DNA of 64,000 nucleotides. Source: Mesoflavibacter sp. (GTDB lineage: Bacteria; Pseudomonadota; Alphaproteobacteria; UBA8366; Aestuariispiraceae). Below the pieces are notes generated by a model. The model did no database searches and was not told the origin of the DNA. It saw only the letters and a list, made by a program, of their open reading frames with translations. Every line of letters begins with the position of its first letter. Positions within the stretch are counted from its first letter, which is position 1. Positions 41,404-51,557 of the stretch are shown piece by piece. The stretch is from the NCBI GenBank assembly GCA_017792345.1, contig CP051228.1, positions 2,309,501-2,373,500 on the forward strand. The letters run 5' to 3'. The position numbers and the translations under genes were made by a program.

Positions 41404-43017
41404 TTACTCCGCCGGATTGGGCGCGAAGGGCCCTTTGCCGTCATGGGTTCGAAGCCGGTGTTCGTGGCGCGCCTCCCAGGCTTCAGTTTCCTCGACATCC
41501 ATAAAGGGTCCCTTGCGGATGTATTTTAGCATCAGGCCCATCTCGATCACGAACAGAACCGAATAGAAGGCGACGAACCCGGCCAGGGTGATCAGCAGGT
41601 CCGCGACGGACAGATGGCTGACCGACATGGCGGTCGGCAGGACACCGTCGACGGTCCAGGGCTGACGGCCGAATTCCGCGACGAACCAGCCCATCTCGGC
41701 GGCGATCCAGGGGGCCGGGATGATGAAGACCGCCCCCCAGAGCGCCCAGCGCGGATAGGTCTGGCGCCGGAAACTGCTGCGCCAGAAGAAATAGGCCATT
41801 GTCGCGACGAAGAGGAACCCCAGCCCGACCATGATGCGGAAGGCCCAGAACAGGGGCCAGACGGTCGGAACCGTGTCCTCGGCCGCCTGCAGGATCTGTT
41901 CTTCCGTCGCGGTGCGCGGATCGTCGGTATAGCGCTTCAGCAACAGGGCATAGCCCAGGTCTCCGCCATGATCCTCAAACCGGTCGCGCACGTCCTGCGG
42001 AACGGCGCCGCGTTCGGCGCGGATCTGCATCAGCGCGTCATAGGCGATGATCCCCGACCGGATACGCTCCTCGGAAATCGCCTCTAACTCGTTGATCCCC
42101 GGGATCTCGGTGTTCAGCGACCGTGTGCCGATCAACCCCATGACCCAGGGGATTTCGACCGCATAATGGGTTTCGCGCGCTTCCTGGTCGGGAAAACCGA
42201 TCGCGGTGAAGGGCGCCGGCGCGTCATGGGTTTCCCACATCGCCTCGATCGCCGCGAGCTTCATCTTCTGGGTATGGGTCGCCGAATATCCCGACTCGTC
42301 GCCCAGGACGACGACGGACAGCGCGGAGGCGAGGCCGAACGCCGACGCGACGGTGATGGAGCGTTTGGCCAGGCCGATATGGCGGCCCTTGATCAGATAC
42401 CAGGCCGAAACACCCAGCACGAAAACGGCGGCGGTGACATAGCCGGCGGAGACGGTGTGGACGAATTTCGCCTGTGCGACCTCGTTGAACATCACCTCGA
42501 AGAAGGAGGTCATCTCCATACGCATCGTGTCCGGATTGAATTCCGCACCCACCGGATTCTGCATCCAGCCATTCGCGATCAGAATCCACAGCGCTGAGAA
42601 GTTCGAGCCGATGGCCACCAGCCAGGCGACCAGCAGATGTTGGACGCGGGACAGCTTGTCCCAGCCGAAGAAGAACAGGCCGACGAAGGTCGCCTCCAGG
42701 AAAAAGGCCATCAGGCCCTCAATGGCCAGCGGGGCTCCGAAGACATCGCCGACATAGTGACTGTAATAGGACCAGTTCATGCCGAACTGGAATTCCATCG
42801 TGATGCCGGTGGCGACCCCCAGGACGAAATTGATCCCGAACAGCGTGCCCCAGAACTTGGTCATCTGGCGCCAGATCGGCCGGCCCGTCATGACATAGAC
42901 GGTCTCCATGATCGCGACCAGGACGGACAGACCGAGCGTCAGCGGCACGAACAGGAAGTGATACATCGCGGTCATCGCGAATTGCAGGCGGGAGAGGGTT
43001 ACGACGTCGATTTCCAT
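41404..43017 (-). CDS. cydA: Cytochrome bd ubiquinol oxidase subunit I
   Basis: The 537-residue subunit carries the three heme sites and the quinol site. The start MEIDVVTLSRLQFAMTAMYH includes the heme b595 ligand His, and AEFGRQPWTVDGVLPTAMSV is the conserved quinol-oxidation region. Many hydrophobic helices are seen. GAGG is seven bases before ATG 43017; an adjacent GTG at 43020 is possible. Its leader contains two hairpins in the 121-base gap after cydC. Confidence 0.97.
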   Translation of the reverse strand: MEIDVVTLSRLQFAMTAMYHFLFVPLTLGLSVLVAIMETVYVMTGRPIWRQMTKFWGTLFGINFVLGVATGITMEFQFGMNWSYYSHYVGDVFGAPLAIEGLMAFFLEATFVGLFFFGWDKLSRVQHLLVAWLVAIGSNFSALWILIANGWMQNPVGAEFNPDTMRMEMTSFFEVMFNEVAQAKFVHTVSAGYVTAAVFVLGVSAWYLIKGRHIGLAKRSITVASAFGLASALSVVVLGDESGYSATHTQKMKLAAIEAMWETHDAPAPFTAIGFPDQEARETHYAVEIPWVMGLIGTRSLNTEIPGINELEAISEERIRSGIIAYDALMQIRAERGAVPQDVRDRFEDHGGDLGYALLLKRYTDDPRTATEEQILQAAEDTVPTVWPLFWAFRIMVGLGFLFVATMAYFFWRSSFRRQTYPRWALWGAVFIIPAPWIAAEMGWFVAEFGRQPWTVDGVLPTAMSVSHLSVADLLITLAGFVAFYSVLFVIEMGLMLKYIRKGPFMDVEETEAWEARHEHRLRTHDGKGPFAPNPAE

Positions 43018-43037
43018 CACGGTACCTCATCTTACCT

Positions 43038-43086
43038 AGACCGGATCCAATGTTATGGATCCGGCGGGTCTGGGACCAATGGTCCC
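43038..43086 (-). promoter_or_regulatory. Tandem hairpins in the cydC-cydA gap
   Basis: CCGGATCC (43041-43048) and GGATCCGG (43057-43064) form a perfect stem with an eight-base loop, extended by AGACC (43038-43042) with GGTCT (43067-43071) across a bulge. A second stem, GGGACC/GGTCCC (43072-43077 with 43081-43086), has a three-base AAT loop. No T-run follows, so a processing or pause structure separating cydDC from cydABX is more likely than a full terminator. Confidence 0.5.
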
Positions 43087-43141
43087 GCGTTTCCCGGACG
43101 CCGCAGAGTAACGCGTTCCGCCCTTCTGCGCAGCGTCAATG

Positions 43142-44764
43142 TCACTGATGGTAGAGTATCCGGTCGAAGACGAAATGCTCCTGATTGCGGTGCATCGCCG
43201 CACAAAGGGCGGTGTCCGGCAGAAAGTCGCGGATGGCGGTAAGAAGCCGGTGCGACGCCGTGTCATCCAGCCCTTCCGTCGGTTCGTCGAGCAGAAGCAG
43301 GGCCGGGCGGGTCACCAGGGCGCGGGCCAGGCACAACCGCCGCGCCTCGCCGCCCGACAGGCCGGCGCCGCCTTCACCCAGGATCAGATCCAGCCCGCCG
43401 CGCGGCGCCAGGGTACCGGTCAGACCGACACATTCCAGCACCGCGCGCAGATCCTCGTCCCCCACCGGCGCGGCGAGGGTCAGGTTATCCCGCACCGTCC
43501 CGGCCATCAGGGCGCTGCGCTGGGGCAGCAGAACGACCTGGCGGCGCAACGCGTCCTCCGGCCAATTGGCGATGTCGATTCCCTGGATGCGAATACGCGT
43601 CGGCCCAGCTGGCATCAGACCCGCGATCTGCATCAACAGCGTCGTCTTGCCGGATCCGCTGGGGCCGATCAGTGCCAACCCTTGGCCCGCGGGCAGAACC
43701 GTCTCAGCCCCCTCTCTTTCGATCCGCAACACAGGCGCGTCCGGATCGAGCCGAGGGGACATGGCCGTGCGCACGGTCGCGGGGACCGTCGACGGACCGC
43801 TCTCGTCCGCCACGACATTGCGGGCGGCGATCAGCGTTCGCCCCAGTTCCGCCGCGCCGCGCCGGATACCGGACAGGATTTCCGCCAGGGCCAGGCTGAC
43901 GAAGACGGCGATGGCCGCCTGCGGCGCGTCGATCCGGCCGTCGGCGATCAGCGCGCCGCAGAGAAGGATCATGCCTGCAACGCACAGGCTGGTCAGTGCC
44001 GATATCCCGAAGGCGGCCCCCCGTTCGGCTCGGTCGAGTTTCCGTGCGGTGGCGCGCAGCCCGTGGTCCAGCGCGATCAGGCGTGACGCCGCCTGCCTTA
44101 AGCGTCCACCGACGATCAGCGCGTCCCGGTCCCGCAGCAGGTCGATCAGCCGCCGCCGCAGGGTCTGCTGCCGGGCCTCATGGACCGCCGACGGTCGGGC
44201 GGAAAGCAGGCCCAGCCGATGAAGAATGACGGCGCCGAAAAGGCCATAAATCGCGGCAAGGAAAACGGCGCAGCTCCAATGGACCAGCAGCCAAAGCGCC
44301 AGGCAGGCCAGGGCCAGGGTCAACGCCCCCGCCGCTATCGGCGCCCAGAGACGCAGGACGACCCCATCCAGTGCCTCGACATCCGCAACGATCCGGGTCA
44401 GTGCCGCTTCGCCCCGCAGGCCGCTGAGCGCGCGGTAGCCGCGCCGGGACAGGCCGCGCAACAGATCGACCCTCAGGGCGGCCAGTGCCTTCAATGTCGC
44501 GTCATGCGTAACCAGACGCTCGCCATATCGCGCGGCGGTGCGGCCAAGTGCCAGGAATCGCACACCCGCCGAGGGGCGGAAGAAATCGAAGCCGATCCCG
44601 ATCCCCGCGATGCCTGCGACCCCGGCCGCCGTGATGAACCAGCCGGACAGGCCCAGCAGAGCCGCCGCCATGACCAGAACCAGAACGGACAGCGCCAGCC
44701 CGGCCGCCCAGATTCGGGGCGAGGCGGCGATTAGCAGGCGCGTCGCGGAAATCAGGGATTTCAT
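43142..44764 (-). CDS. cydC: CydC subunit of the heterodimeric CydDC ABC exporter
   Basis: The 540-residue ABC exporter half has an N-terminal membrane domain with six helices and a C-terminal ATPase: Walker A GPSGSGKTTLLMQIAG, signature LSGGEARRLCLARAL and Walker B LLLLDEPTEGLDD. CydDC exports cysteine and glutathione to the periplasm and is needed to assemble bd oxidase. It overlaps cydD by four bases. Confidence 0.95.
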   Translation of the reverse strand: MKSLISATRLLIAASPRIWAAGLALSVLVLVMAAALLGLSGWFITAAGVAGIAGIGIGFDFFRPSAGVRFLALGRTAARYGERLVTHDATLKALAALRVDLLRGLSRRGYRALSGLRGEAALTRIVADVEALDGVVLRLWAPIAAGALTLALACLALWLLVHWSCAVFLAAIYGLFGAVILHRLGLLSARPSAVHEARQQTLRRRLIDLLRDRDALIVGGRLRQAASRLIALDHGLRATARKLDRAERGAAFGISALTSLCVAGMILLCGALIADGRIDAPQAAIAVFVSLALAEILSGIRRGAAELGRTLIAARNVVADESGPSTVPATVRTAMSPRLDPDAPVLRIEREGAETVLPAGQGLALIGPSGSGKTTLLMQIAGLMPAGPTRIRIQGIDIANWPEDALRRQVVLLPQRSALMAGTVRDNLTLAAPVGDEDLRAVLECVGLTGTLAPRGGLDLILGEGGAGLSGGEARRLCLARALVTRPALLLLDEPTEGLDDTASHRLLTAIRDFLPDTALCAAMHRNQEHFVFDRILYHQ

Positions 44765-46461
44765 GATCCCACCTTAATCCGTTGCGCCATGGCCTGGGCC
44801 AGGTCCGGATCATGGGTCGCAACCAGGACCGTGACCCCGCGTCGGTTCAGGTTGCACAGGGTCTCGATCACCAGATCGGCGGTGTGCCGGTCAAGATCCG
44901 CCGTCGGTTCGTCCGCCAGGATCGCGTCCCGGCCCTCGAAGATCGCGCGCGCCAGCATCAGCCGCCGGAACTCGCCGCCCGACAGCCCACCGCCCGTCTC
45001 GCCCAGGCGCGTCTGCAATCCGTCGGGCAGGGCGCGAACGAACCCGTCCGCATGGGCGGCGACCAGTGCGGGCCAGGGGTCGCGGCCCGTCCGGTCGGGA
45101 TCCAGATAGGTGCCGATACTTGTCGCCGGAAAATGCGGGGTCTGCGCCACCAGCGAGATCCGGCGCCGCCAGGAATCGGCCGTCTGTTCGTCCAGATCCC
45201 GGCCGCAAACCGTGACGGTTCCGCCAGACAGCGGCAGCAGCCCGGCGATGGCATGCAGGATCGTTGTCTTTCCCGATCCGCTAGGGCCGACCAGCGCCGC
45301 GCTGTCGCCTGCTTCCAGCGTCAGATCGGGGAGGGGGCGGACGGTGTCGCCCAGGCGGACGGACACGGTCCGCCAGGACAGGGCTGCCGGCCCCGGCAGT
45401 GGATCGGCGAGCGTCGCTTTGCCGAGGAAAGGAAGCCGGGGGCTGCCCTCGATCTCCGTCACCGCGCCAAGAACCGCGCGGCCCGCCGCCCGGTCGTGCC
45501 AGGCGGTGGCCAGTTCGCGCATCGGCTGGAAAAATTCCGGTGCCAGCAGCAGCAGAAAGACGCCCTGCCAGACGGTCAGGCCGCCGCCCCAGGCCCCGAA
45601 GGTCACTTCGCCCAGCAAGGAGAACCCGACATAGACCGCCACCATCGCGACGCCGAGCGCCGAAAACAGCTCCAGGACGGCCGAGGACAGGAAGGCGATT
45701 TTCAGGACCGCCATGGTCTGACGCCGCAGCTTGTCCGCCCGTGCCGCGAAGTCTGTCAGGACGCGGCCGACCGCGCCGAGTGCCCGGGCATCCAGCAGCG
45801 CGCCAAGACGATCCTGCAGCATCGTGTTGATCGTGCCGATTTCGCGCAGATGCTTGCGCGATGCGTCTTCGGCCGCCATGCCGACCAGCGCCATGAAGAT
45901 CGGAATCAGCGGCCCCGCCGCGGCCAGGATCAGCGCTACCGCCCAGGAATGATAAAGGGCGAGCGCCAGGATCACCGCCGGAACGATCATCGTTCGGGTC
46001 ATGGCGGCGCGGTACCGCGTGATCCAAGGGTGCAGCATGGGCAGGGTCTGGACCGCCGTCGCGGCGATGGCTGCCGAACTGACCTCCGACCGGCTCCTTG
46101 TCTCACGCCGGATCAGGCGCCCGCGCTCTCGTGCCACGATCACGTCGGCGGCCCCGAACAACCGGCCGCCCGCGCGATGATCGATGGCGGCGCGGACCAG
46201 TCCGAGGACCAGGAAAGCGCCCGCCAGAACGGCGGTCTCGATCCAGTTCACTGGTCCGGACACCCAGCCGTCGAGCACCGTCGCCAGAAGCGCCGCCTGG
46301 GCCGGCCAGATCAACGCGGCGGCCGCGGTCAGAGCACCGGCGGTGCGCAACCGAACGGCAACCGGCCGCAGCAGGCTCCGTTCCGGCTTGTTCCGGTCTT
46401 CCCTGGGCTGCACCACCTGCGTCCCTTCCACATGGCCGTCCACACTGTCCGACAGGGTCAT
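44761..46461 (-). CDS. cydD: CydD subunit of the heterodimeric CydDC ABC exporter
   Basis: The 566-residue protein starts MTLSDSVDGHVEGTQVVQPR and has the transmembrane domain followed by the ATPase: Walker A GPSGSGKTTILHAIAG, signature LSGGEFRRLMLARAI and Walker B. The four-base ATGA overlap with cydC couples translation. It is the first gene of the cydDCABX operon, divergent from the metallohydrolase gene at 46642. No clear FNR-type box was seen in the short divergent gap. Confidence 0.94.
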   Translation of the reverse strand: MTLSDSVDGHVEGTQVVQPREDRNKPERSLLRPVAVRLRTAGALTAAAALIWPAQAALLATVLDGWVSGPVNWIETAVLAGAFLVLGLVRAAIDHRAGGRLFGAADVIVARERGRLIRRETRSRSEVSSAAIAATAVQTLPMLHPWITRYRAAMTRTMIVPAVILALALYHSWAVALILAAAGPLIPIFMALVGMAAEDASRKHLREIGTINTMLQDRLGALLDARALGAVGRVLTDFAARADKLRRQTMAVLKIAFLSSAVLELFSALGVAMVAVYVGFSLLGEVTFGAWGGGLTVWQGVFLLLLAPEFFQPMRELATAWHDRAAGRAVLGAVTEIEGSPRLPFLGKATLADPLPGPAALSWRTVSVRLGDTVRPLPDLTLEAGDSAALVGPSGSGKTTILHAIAGLLPLSGGTVTVCGRDLDEQTADSWRRRISLVAQTPHFPATSIGTYLDPDRTGRDPWPALVAAHADGFVRALPDGLQTRLGETGGGLSGGEFRRLMLARAIFEGRDAILADEPTADLDRHTADLVIETLCNLNRRGVTVLVATHDPDLAQAMAQRIKVGS

Positions 46462-46641
46462 CTATAGAGGGGATGCGTCCCGGCGCAACTCGGGCGGATC
46501 GTCGCCCCGGCTCGGTGCCCGGCGTCGGCACGTCCGCTTCGGTACCGACAATTCACTTGCCGACGGTGGTGCGGGGCCGACAATGGCGGTACCATCTTGC
46601 GGATCGATATCGTGCGCCGCATTCGCGTATCGGAGGATTTC

Positions 46642-47526
46642 GTGAGCCAGTATCCCATCGACATATCCGTCCGTCCGGACGTCAAAGCCTTCTTCGATCC
46701 CGCGACGAATACGATCAGCTATGTCGTCAAGGATCCGGCGTCGAATGCCTGCGCGATCGTCGACAGTGTCCTGGATATCGATTACGCCGCCGGGCGCATT
46801 TCCCACGACAGTGCGGACCGGATTCTGGATTTCCTGGAACGCCGGAATCTGGACCTGCAATGGATCATCGAAACCCATGTGCATGCCGATCACCTGTCGG
46901 CGGCGACCTATATCCAGGACCGCGCCGGGGGGAAGGTCGGGGTCGGCGAGAAGATCACGCTGGTCCAGGAAACCTTCGGCAAGATCTTCAACGAAGGAAC
47001 CGAATTCCAGCGGGACGGATCGCAGTTCGACACCCTGTTCCGGGACGGCGATTCCTACCGGATCGGGGAAATGCGGTGTTTCGCCATGGAGACGCCCGGC
47101 CATACCCCCGCCTGTATGGTCCATGTCATGGGCGACGCCGCCTTTGTCGGGGATACGATCTTCATGCCGGATGGCGGGTCCGCGCGCGCCGACTTTCCGG
47201 GCGGCGATGCGGCGACGCTTTATGATTCCATTCAGAAGGTTCTGTCCCTGCCGGACGAGACCCGCCTTTTCATGTGCCATGATTATGGCCCGAATGGCCG
47301 CGAGATTCGCTGGGAAACCACGGTGGCGGAGGAGAAGGCCGACAACATCCATGTCGGCGGCGGCAAGACACGGGACGAATTCGTCGCCTTCCGGACCAAG
47401 CGCGATGCGGAACTGAACATGCCCGCGCTTATACTGCCCTCTCTCCAGGTCAATATGCGCGCCGGGACAATCCCCGAGGATTCCGGCGGGCGACCGATGC
47501 TGAAAGTGCCGATCAACGGGCTTTGA
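46642..47526 (+). CDS. MBL-fold metallohydrolase, persulfide dioxygenase / Blh-like
   Basis: A 294-residue metallo-beta-lactamase-fold protein. THVHADHLSAATYI holds the HxHxDH metal motif, and METPGHTPACMVHVM and GDTIFMPDGGSARADFPGG supply the other metal ligands. The C-terminal CHDYGPNGREIRWETTVAEE is characteristic of the ETHE1/Blh sulfur-dioxygenase group. It probably detoxifies persulfides (glutathione persulfide to sulfite). GGAGG five bases before the GTG at 46642 set the start; an ATG at 46597 lacks a ribosome site. It is divergent from cydD. Confidence 0.85.
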   Translation: MSQYPIDISVRPDVKAFFDPATNTISYVVKDPASNACAIVDSVLDIDYAAGRISHDSADRILDFLERRNLDLQWIIETHVHADHLSAATYIQDRAGGKVGVGEKITLVQETFGKIFNEGTEFQRDGSQFDTLFRDGDSYRIGEMRCFAMETPGHTPACMVHVMGDAAFVGDTIFMPDGGSARADFPGGDAATLYDSIQKVLSLPDETRLFMCHDYGPNGREIRWETTVAEEKADNIHVGGGKTRDEFVAFRTKRDAELNMPALILPSLQVNMRAGTIPEDSGGRPMLKVPINGL

Positions 47527-47632
47527 GCGCCCGGGGTTGCGCCGGGGGACCGGAAACGGTCTTTCTTTTCAGCGGATGAACCCCAGATACGGTCGGTACT
47601 CGCGCCAGCCATGGACCGATTGAGGGGATGCA

Positions 47633-49030
47633 ATGACCGACAAGACGCGCAGGGAAACGGATTCGTTCGGGGCGCTGGATGTGCCTGGGGATATGTATTA
47701 CGGCGCGCAGACAGCGCGGTCGCTGATGAATTTCCCGATCGGCGGCGAGACCATGCCGCGTCCGCTGGTCCATGCGCTGGGCGTCATCAAACAGGCAGCG
47801 GCGCGGGTCAACTCGGCGCAGGGGCAATTGGATGCAGATCGCGCCGCGGCCATCGAACAGGCGGCCTCGGAAGTGGCGGGGGGCCGGTTCGACGGGCATT
47901 TCCCGCTTGTGGTCTGGCAGACCGGATCCGGCACTCAAACCAACATGAATGCGAATGAGGTGATCGCGAACCGGGCGATTGAAATCCTGGGCGGCGTGGT
48001 CGGGTCCAAGGACCCCGTGCATCCGAACGACCATTGCAATATGAGCCAATCGTCAAACGACACATTCCCCACCGCAATGCATATCGCGGCGGCGGCGCAG
48101 ATGCGGCATTCCCTGCTGCCGGCGCTTGAGCATCTTCGCGCGGCGCTGGCTGCGAAATCCGAGGAATGGGCGCATATCGTCAAGATCGGCCGAACCCATA
48201 CTCAGGATGCGACGCCTCTGACCCTTGGGCAGGAATTCAGCGGCTATGCCGCGCAGCTCGGCCTGGGGGTCGGGCGGGTCGAAGCGGCGCTGGACGGGCT
48301 CTACGACCTCGCCCAGGGCGGCACGGCGGTCGGCACCGGGCTGAATGCGAAAAAGGGGTTCGCCGATGCTTTCGCCGCCGAGGTCGCGGCGATCACGGGA
48401 CTGCCCTTCCGCACGGCGCCGAACAAGTTCGAGGCGCTGGCCGCCAATGACGCCTATGTCTTTGCCCATGGTGCCCTGAACACGGTCGCCGTGTCGCTGT
48501 TCAAGATCGCGAATGACATCCGCTTCCTGGGTTCCGGGCCGCGTTCCGGCCTGGGGGAGTTGTCCCTGCCGGAAAACGAACCCGGTTCCTCCATTATGCC
48601 GGGCAAGGTCAATCCGACCCAATGCGAGGCCATGACCATGGTCTGCGCGCAGGTGCACGGCAATCAGGCGACAATTTCCTTTGCCGGCAGCCAGGGCCAT
48701 TTCGAATTGAACGTGTTCAAGCCGGTCATGGCCCATGCCATGCTGCAATCGATCAAGCTGTTGTCCGACGCGGCGGTCAGCTTCGCCGACCGCTGCGTCG
48801 CCGGTATCGAACCAAACGAAGCCAATATTACCCAGTTGATGGAAAGATCCCTGATGCTGGTCACGGCCCTGGCGCCCGCCATCGGGTATGACCGGGCGAC
48901 CGAGATTGCGAAATCCGCCCATAAGAACGGAACGTCGCTGCGCGAGGAGGCGCTGCGCCTCGGTTATGTAACGGAGGCTCAGTTCGACGATCTGGTTCGG
49001 CCTGACCGCATGATCGGCCCGTCGGATTGA
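47633..49030 (+). CDS. fumC: Class II fumarate hydratase
   Basis: The 465-residue homotetrameric enzyme interconverts fumarate and malate in the TCA cycle. Key motifs are [58 protein letters not shown] and [17 protein letters not shown], the superfamily signature with the catalytic Ser loop. Length is standard. No iron-sulfur Cys set is present, so it is the oxygen-stable class. It converges closely with the MFS gene. Confidence 0.97.
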   Translation: MTDKTRRETDSFGALDVPGDMYYGAQTARSLMNFPIGGETMPRPLVHALGVIKQAAARVNSAQGQLDADRAAAIEQAASEVAGGRFDGHFPLVVWQTGSGTQTNMNANEVIANRAIEILGGVVGSKDPVHPNDHCNMSQSSNDTFPTAMHIAAAAQMRHSLLPALEHLRAALAAKSEEWAHIVKIGRTHTQDATPLTLGQEFSGYAAQLGLGVGRVEAALDGLYDLAQGGTAVGTGLNAKKGFADAFAAEVAAITGLPFRTAPNKFEALAANDAYVFAHGALNTVAVSLFKIANDIRFLGSGPRSGLGELSLPENEPGSSIMPGKVNPTQCEAMTMVCAQVHGNQATISFAGSQGHFELNVFKPVMAHAMLQSIKLLSDAAVSFADRCVAGIEPNEANITQLMERSLMLVTALAPAIGYDRATEIAKSAHKNGTSLREEALRLGYVTEAQFDDLVRPDRMIGPSD

Positions 49031-49032
49031 TC

Positions 49033-50439
49033 CTATGCATCGCGCCGGTTCCAGGCGGAGATGGCCTTGCCGGCGAAAAGGGCCGCGAGTGCCAGCAGGA
49101 TCAAGCCGGCCCCTATCCCGAAAGTGGCGCGCAGCCCGATGATGGCGCCATTCTCGAATGTATCGCCCGATGTGGCCGCGAACAGGGCCCCCATCGCGGA
49201 CGCGCCGGTCATCAGGCCAAGATTGCGCGACAGGCTCAACAGGCCTGAAAACACCCCGCGCTGCGCGCTTCCCGCATCGGTCATGACGGCGGTGTTATTC
49301 GCGGCCTGGACGATCTGATAACCAGGGGTCAAAAGGGCGATCGCCGCAATATACCCGGCCAGACCGAAATGACCGGGAAGGAGGGCCAGGGCGGCGGTGG
49401 CGAGGGCCATTTGGACCAGCCCGAAGACCAACATCCGTCCGGCGCCGAACCGGTCGACGGCGCGGCCCGCCGGAACTCCGCTGAGCGCCGACAGGATCGG
49501 TCCGACGGACAGCACGAAGCCGATTTCGGACGGCGACAGGGCAACTGCGCGGGCGAGGTAGAACGGGCCGACGACCAGCGTTGCCATCATGACCGTTCCG
49601 ACCGCTAGATTGACGATCAGTCCGCCCGTCAAGGCGCGGCTGCGGAAGGCCTGAAGCGCGACCAAGGGCGCCTTGCTTCGCGACTCGACAGCGACAAACA
49701 GCGACAGGCCGGTCAGTGCGACCATCAGAAGCGGAAGCCCTAGGTCCTGAAATTTTTCCGCGCCTTCGGTGACGGCGGTCAGATAAGCGACCAATGTCGC
49801 GGTCAGGATCACCGTCCCCAACCAGTCGAAACGTCCCTGGGGGACGGTGCTCGAGGATGCGCTGGAAGGTAGGACGCGCAGAGCCATGGCCATCGCGACC
49901 GCCCCAATCGGCGCGAGGACGAGAAAAATCGCGCGCCATTCGGCAAGTTCAATCAGAACCCCGCCCAGGGAGGGGCCCAGCGCGGTGCCGATGGCGGACA
50001 TGGTGCCCATCAGACCCATCGCGCGCCCGGTCCGATCCGGTCCGACGGTTTCGCGCACCATGGCGACGGTCAACGTCATTAGGACCGCGGCCCCCAATCC
50101 TTGAACCGCGCGGGCAGCGATCAGGATCGTCAGGCTTGGCGCCACGCCGCAGGCGATGGAGGACAACGTGAAGAGCGCCAGACCGGAGAGGAAAATCCGT
50201 CGGTATCCGAGGAGATCGCCCAGGCGACCGACGATGACGATGGCGACGGTCATGGCCAATAGATAGGCCAGGACGACCCATTGTGCGCCGTGGATGGATG
50301 CGGCGAACGCCCGGGTCAATTCGGGCAAGGCGACATTCGGAATGCTTACCCCCAAGGAGGCGATCAGCATGCCGATGGCCAGGCAGGCGAGGGGCCAGGG
50401 ATTGCTGGCCGTTTGAACTTCTGACGGTGTCGTGCGCAT
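49033..50439 (-). CDS. DHA2-type major facilitator drug:proton antiporter
   Basis: The 468-residue protein has about 14 hydrophobic segments, the DHA2 (EmrB/QacA) pattern. It starts MRTTPSEVQTASNPWPLACL. Typical motifs are IPNVALPELTRAFAASIHGA, AYLLAMTVAIVIVGRLGDLL (motif A) and RAVQGLGAAVLMTLTVAMVR (motif C-like). It probably exports toxic compounds. The long frame beyond 50439 lies over the divergent regulator and is not used. The LysR gene at 50554 and its two operators suggest control by that regulator. Confidence 0.88.
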   Translation of the reverse strand: MRTTPSEVQTASNPWPLACLAIGMLIASLGVSIPNVALPELTRAFAASIHGAQWVVLAYLLAMTVAIVIVGRLGDLLGYRRIFLSGLALFTLSSIACGVAPSLTILIAARAVQGLGAAVLMTLTVAMVRETVGPDRTGRAMGLMGTMSAIGTALGPSLGGVLIELAEWRAIFLVLAPIGAVAMAMALRVLPSSASSSTVPQGRFDWLGTVILTATLVAYLTAVTEGAEKFQDLGLPLLMVALTGLSLFVAVESRSKAPLVALQAFRSRALTGGLIVNLAVGTVMMATLVVGPFYLARAVALSPSEIGFVLSVGPILSALSGVPAGRAVDRFGAGRMLVFGLVQMALATAALALLPGHFGLAGYIAAIALLTPGYQIVQAANNTAVMTDAGSAQRGVFSGLLSLSRNLGLMTGASAMGALFAATSGDTFENGAIIGLRATFGIGAGLILLALAALFAGKAISAWNRRDA

Positions 50440-50490
50440 GGCTGTTCCCGGTTGGTTGATTTCGTCGGGACAGATAGAAGTCGGGATATC

Positions 50491-50536
50491 ATTGCGGAAG
50501 GCGCAATGGATGCAGATATATACTGCGCCAAACGCA
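50491..50536. promoter_or_regulatory. Two phased LysR-type operators in the MFS-LysR gap
   Basis: Site 1, ATTGCGGAAGGCGCAAT (50491-50507), is a perfect 6-base inverted repeat with a 5-base spacer, containing TTGCG/CGCAA and a T-N11-A core. Site 2, TGCG-N5-CGCA at 50524-50536, also has the T-N11-A core. The centres are about 31 bases apart (three helical turns), as for the paired sites bound by LysR regulators. The position between divergent transporter and regulator genes fits. Confidence 0.7.
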
Positions 50537-50553
50537 ACGATGAGACGCCGACA

Positions 50554-51465
50554 ATGACGCAGCCGGATTTGAACCTGCTCTATGCGCTGGAAATGCTGCT
50601 CGTCGAAGGCAGTGTCGCCGGCGCGGCGCGGCGCATGGGGCTGAGCCCTTCGGCGATGAGCCGGGCGTTGACGCGGCTGCGCGAGACGACGGGGGACCCC
50701 TTGTTGGTACGGGCGGGCCGTGACCTTGTGCCGACGCCGCATGCGATAGAATTGCGGTCGCGCATCGCCGGGGCGGTCGAGACGGCCGTTTCCGTGCTGT
50801 CGCCACAGGTCGCGCCCAAATTGGCGGAACTAGACCGGATATTCACGTTGCGGGTGCGCGACGGTTTTGTCGAAAGCTTCGGCGCGACGCTGGCCGAAAG
50901 ACTGGCGCGGGCCGCGCCGCGCGCGAAACTGCGGTTCGTCCAGAAAGTCGACAAATCCAGCGATGCGCTGCGCGAAGGGAGAATCGATCTGGATACCGGC
51001 GTGATCGGCGACGATACCGGCCCGGAAATTCGCGCTCGGGCCCTGTTTCATGACCGTTTCGTCGGGGCCGTCCGGCATGGTCATCCTCTGCTGACCGGCC
51101 CGGTCACGGCGGCGCGATTTGCGTCGGGCCGTCATGTCGCGATTTCGCGGCGCGGCGATGCCTCGGGACCAACGGACGCGGCGCTCCGGGATGCCGGACT
51201 GATCCGACAGGTCTCCGTCATCGCCGGGGAATTCGCCGGCGCCCTGGCGATGGTGCGGGGATCGGACCTGATCGCGACGGTGCCGGAACGTCAGACGGCG
51301 GCGCTGCGCGACGGAATAGACATCTTCGATCTGCCCGTCGATCTGGCGGCCATTACCGTATCCATGTTCTGGCATCCCAGGATGGACGCCGATCCGGCCC
51401 ATCGCTGGCTCAGGGAGAATCTGCGGCAAGTCTGCGGCGGCGACTCGCCACTAACTGGCATTTAG
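50554..51465 (+). CDS. LysR-family transcriptional regulator
   Basis: The 303-residue regulator has the winged helix-turn-helix at the start (MTQPDLNLLYALEMLLVEGS; RRMGLSPSAMSRALTRLRET) and an inducer-binding domain after residue 90. The ATG at 50554 fits the standard family start and leaves both operators in the intergenic region; ATG 50506 would place them inside the gene. It is divergent from the MFS exporter, which it probably controls. The inducer is unknown. Confidence 0.9.
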   Translation: MTQPDLNLLYALEMLLVEGSVAGAARRMGLSPSAMSRALTRLRETTGDPLLVRAGRDLVPTPHAIELRSRIAGAVETAVSVLSPQVAPKLAELDRIFTLRVRDGFVESFGATLAERLARAAPRAKLRFVQKVDKSSDALREGRIDLDTGVIGDDTGPEIRARALFHDRFVGAVRHGHPLLTGPVTAARFASGRHVAISRRGDASGPTDAALRDAGLIRQVSVIAGEFAGALAMVRGSDLIATVPERQTAALRDGIDIFDLPVDLAAITVSMFWHPRMDADPAHRWLRENLRQVCGGDSPLTGI

Positions 51466-51557
51466 CGAAAATCCAGTAGGTTTGTGAGGAATCTTTAACG
51501 ATTGCTCAACGGATTTGCCGCAGATTGCGCGCTCCATTTTCTGTTCGCGAGCCATCG

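Noticed and set aside
49033-50742. Longer start for the MFS exporter at 50742.
   Set aside because: The extra region is not hydrophobic, lies over the LysR gene on the other strand, and is rich in Arg/His as expected of a shadow. The start at 50439 gives a normal DHA2 protein.
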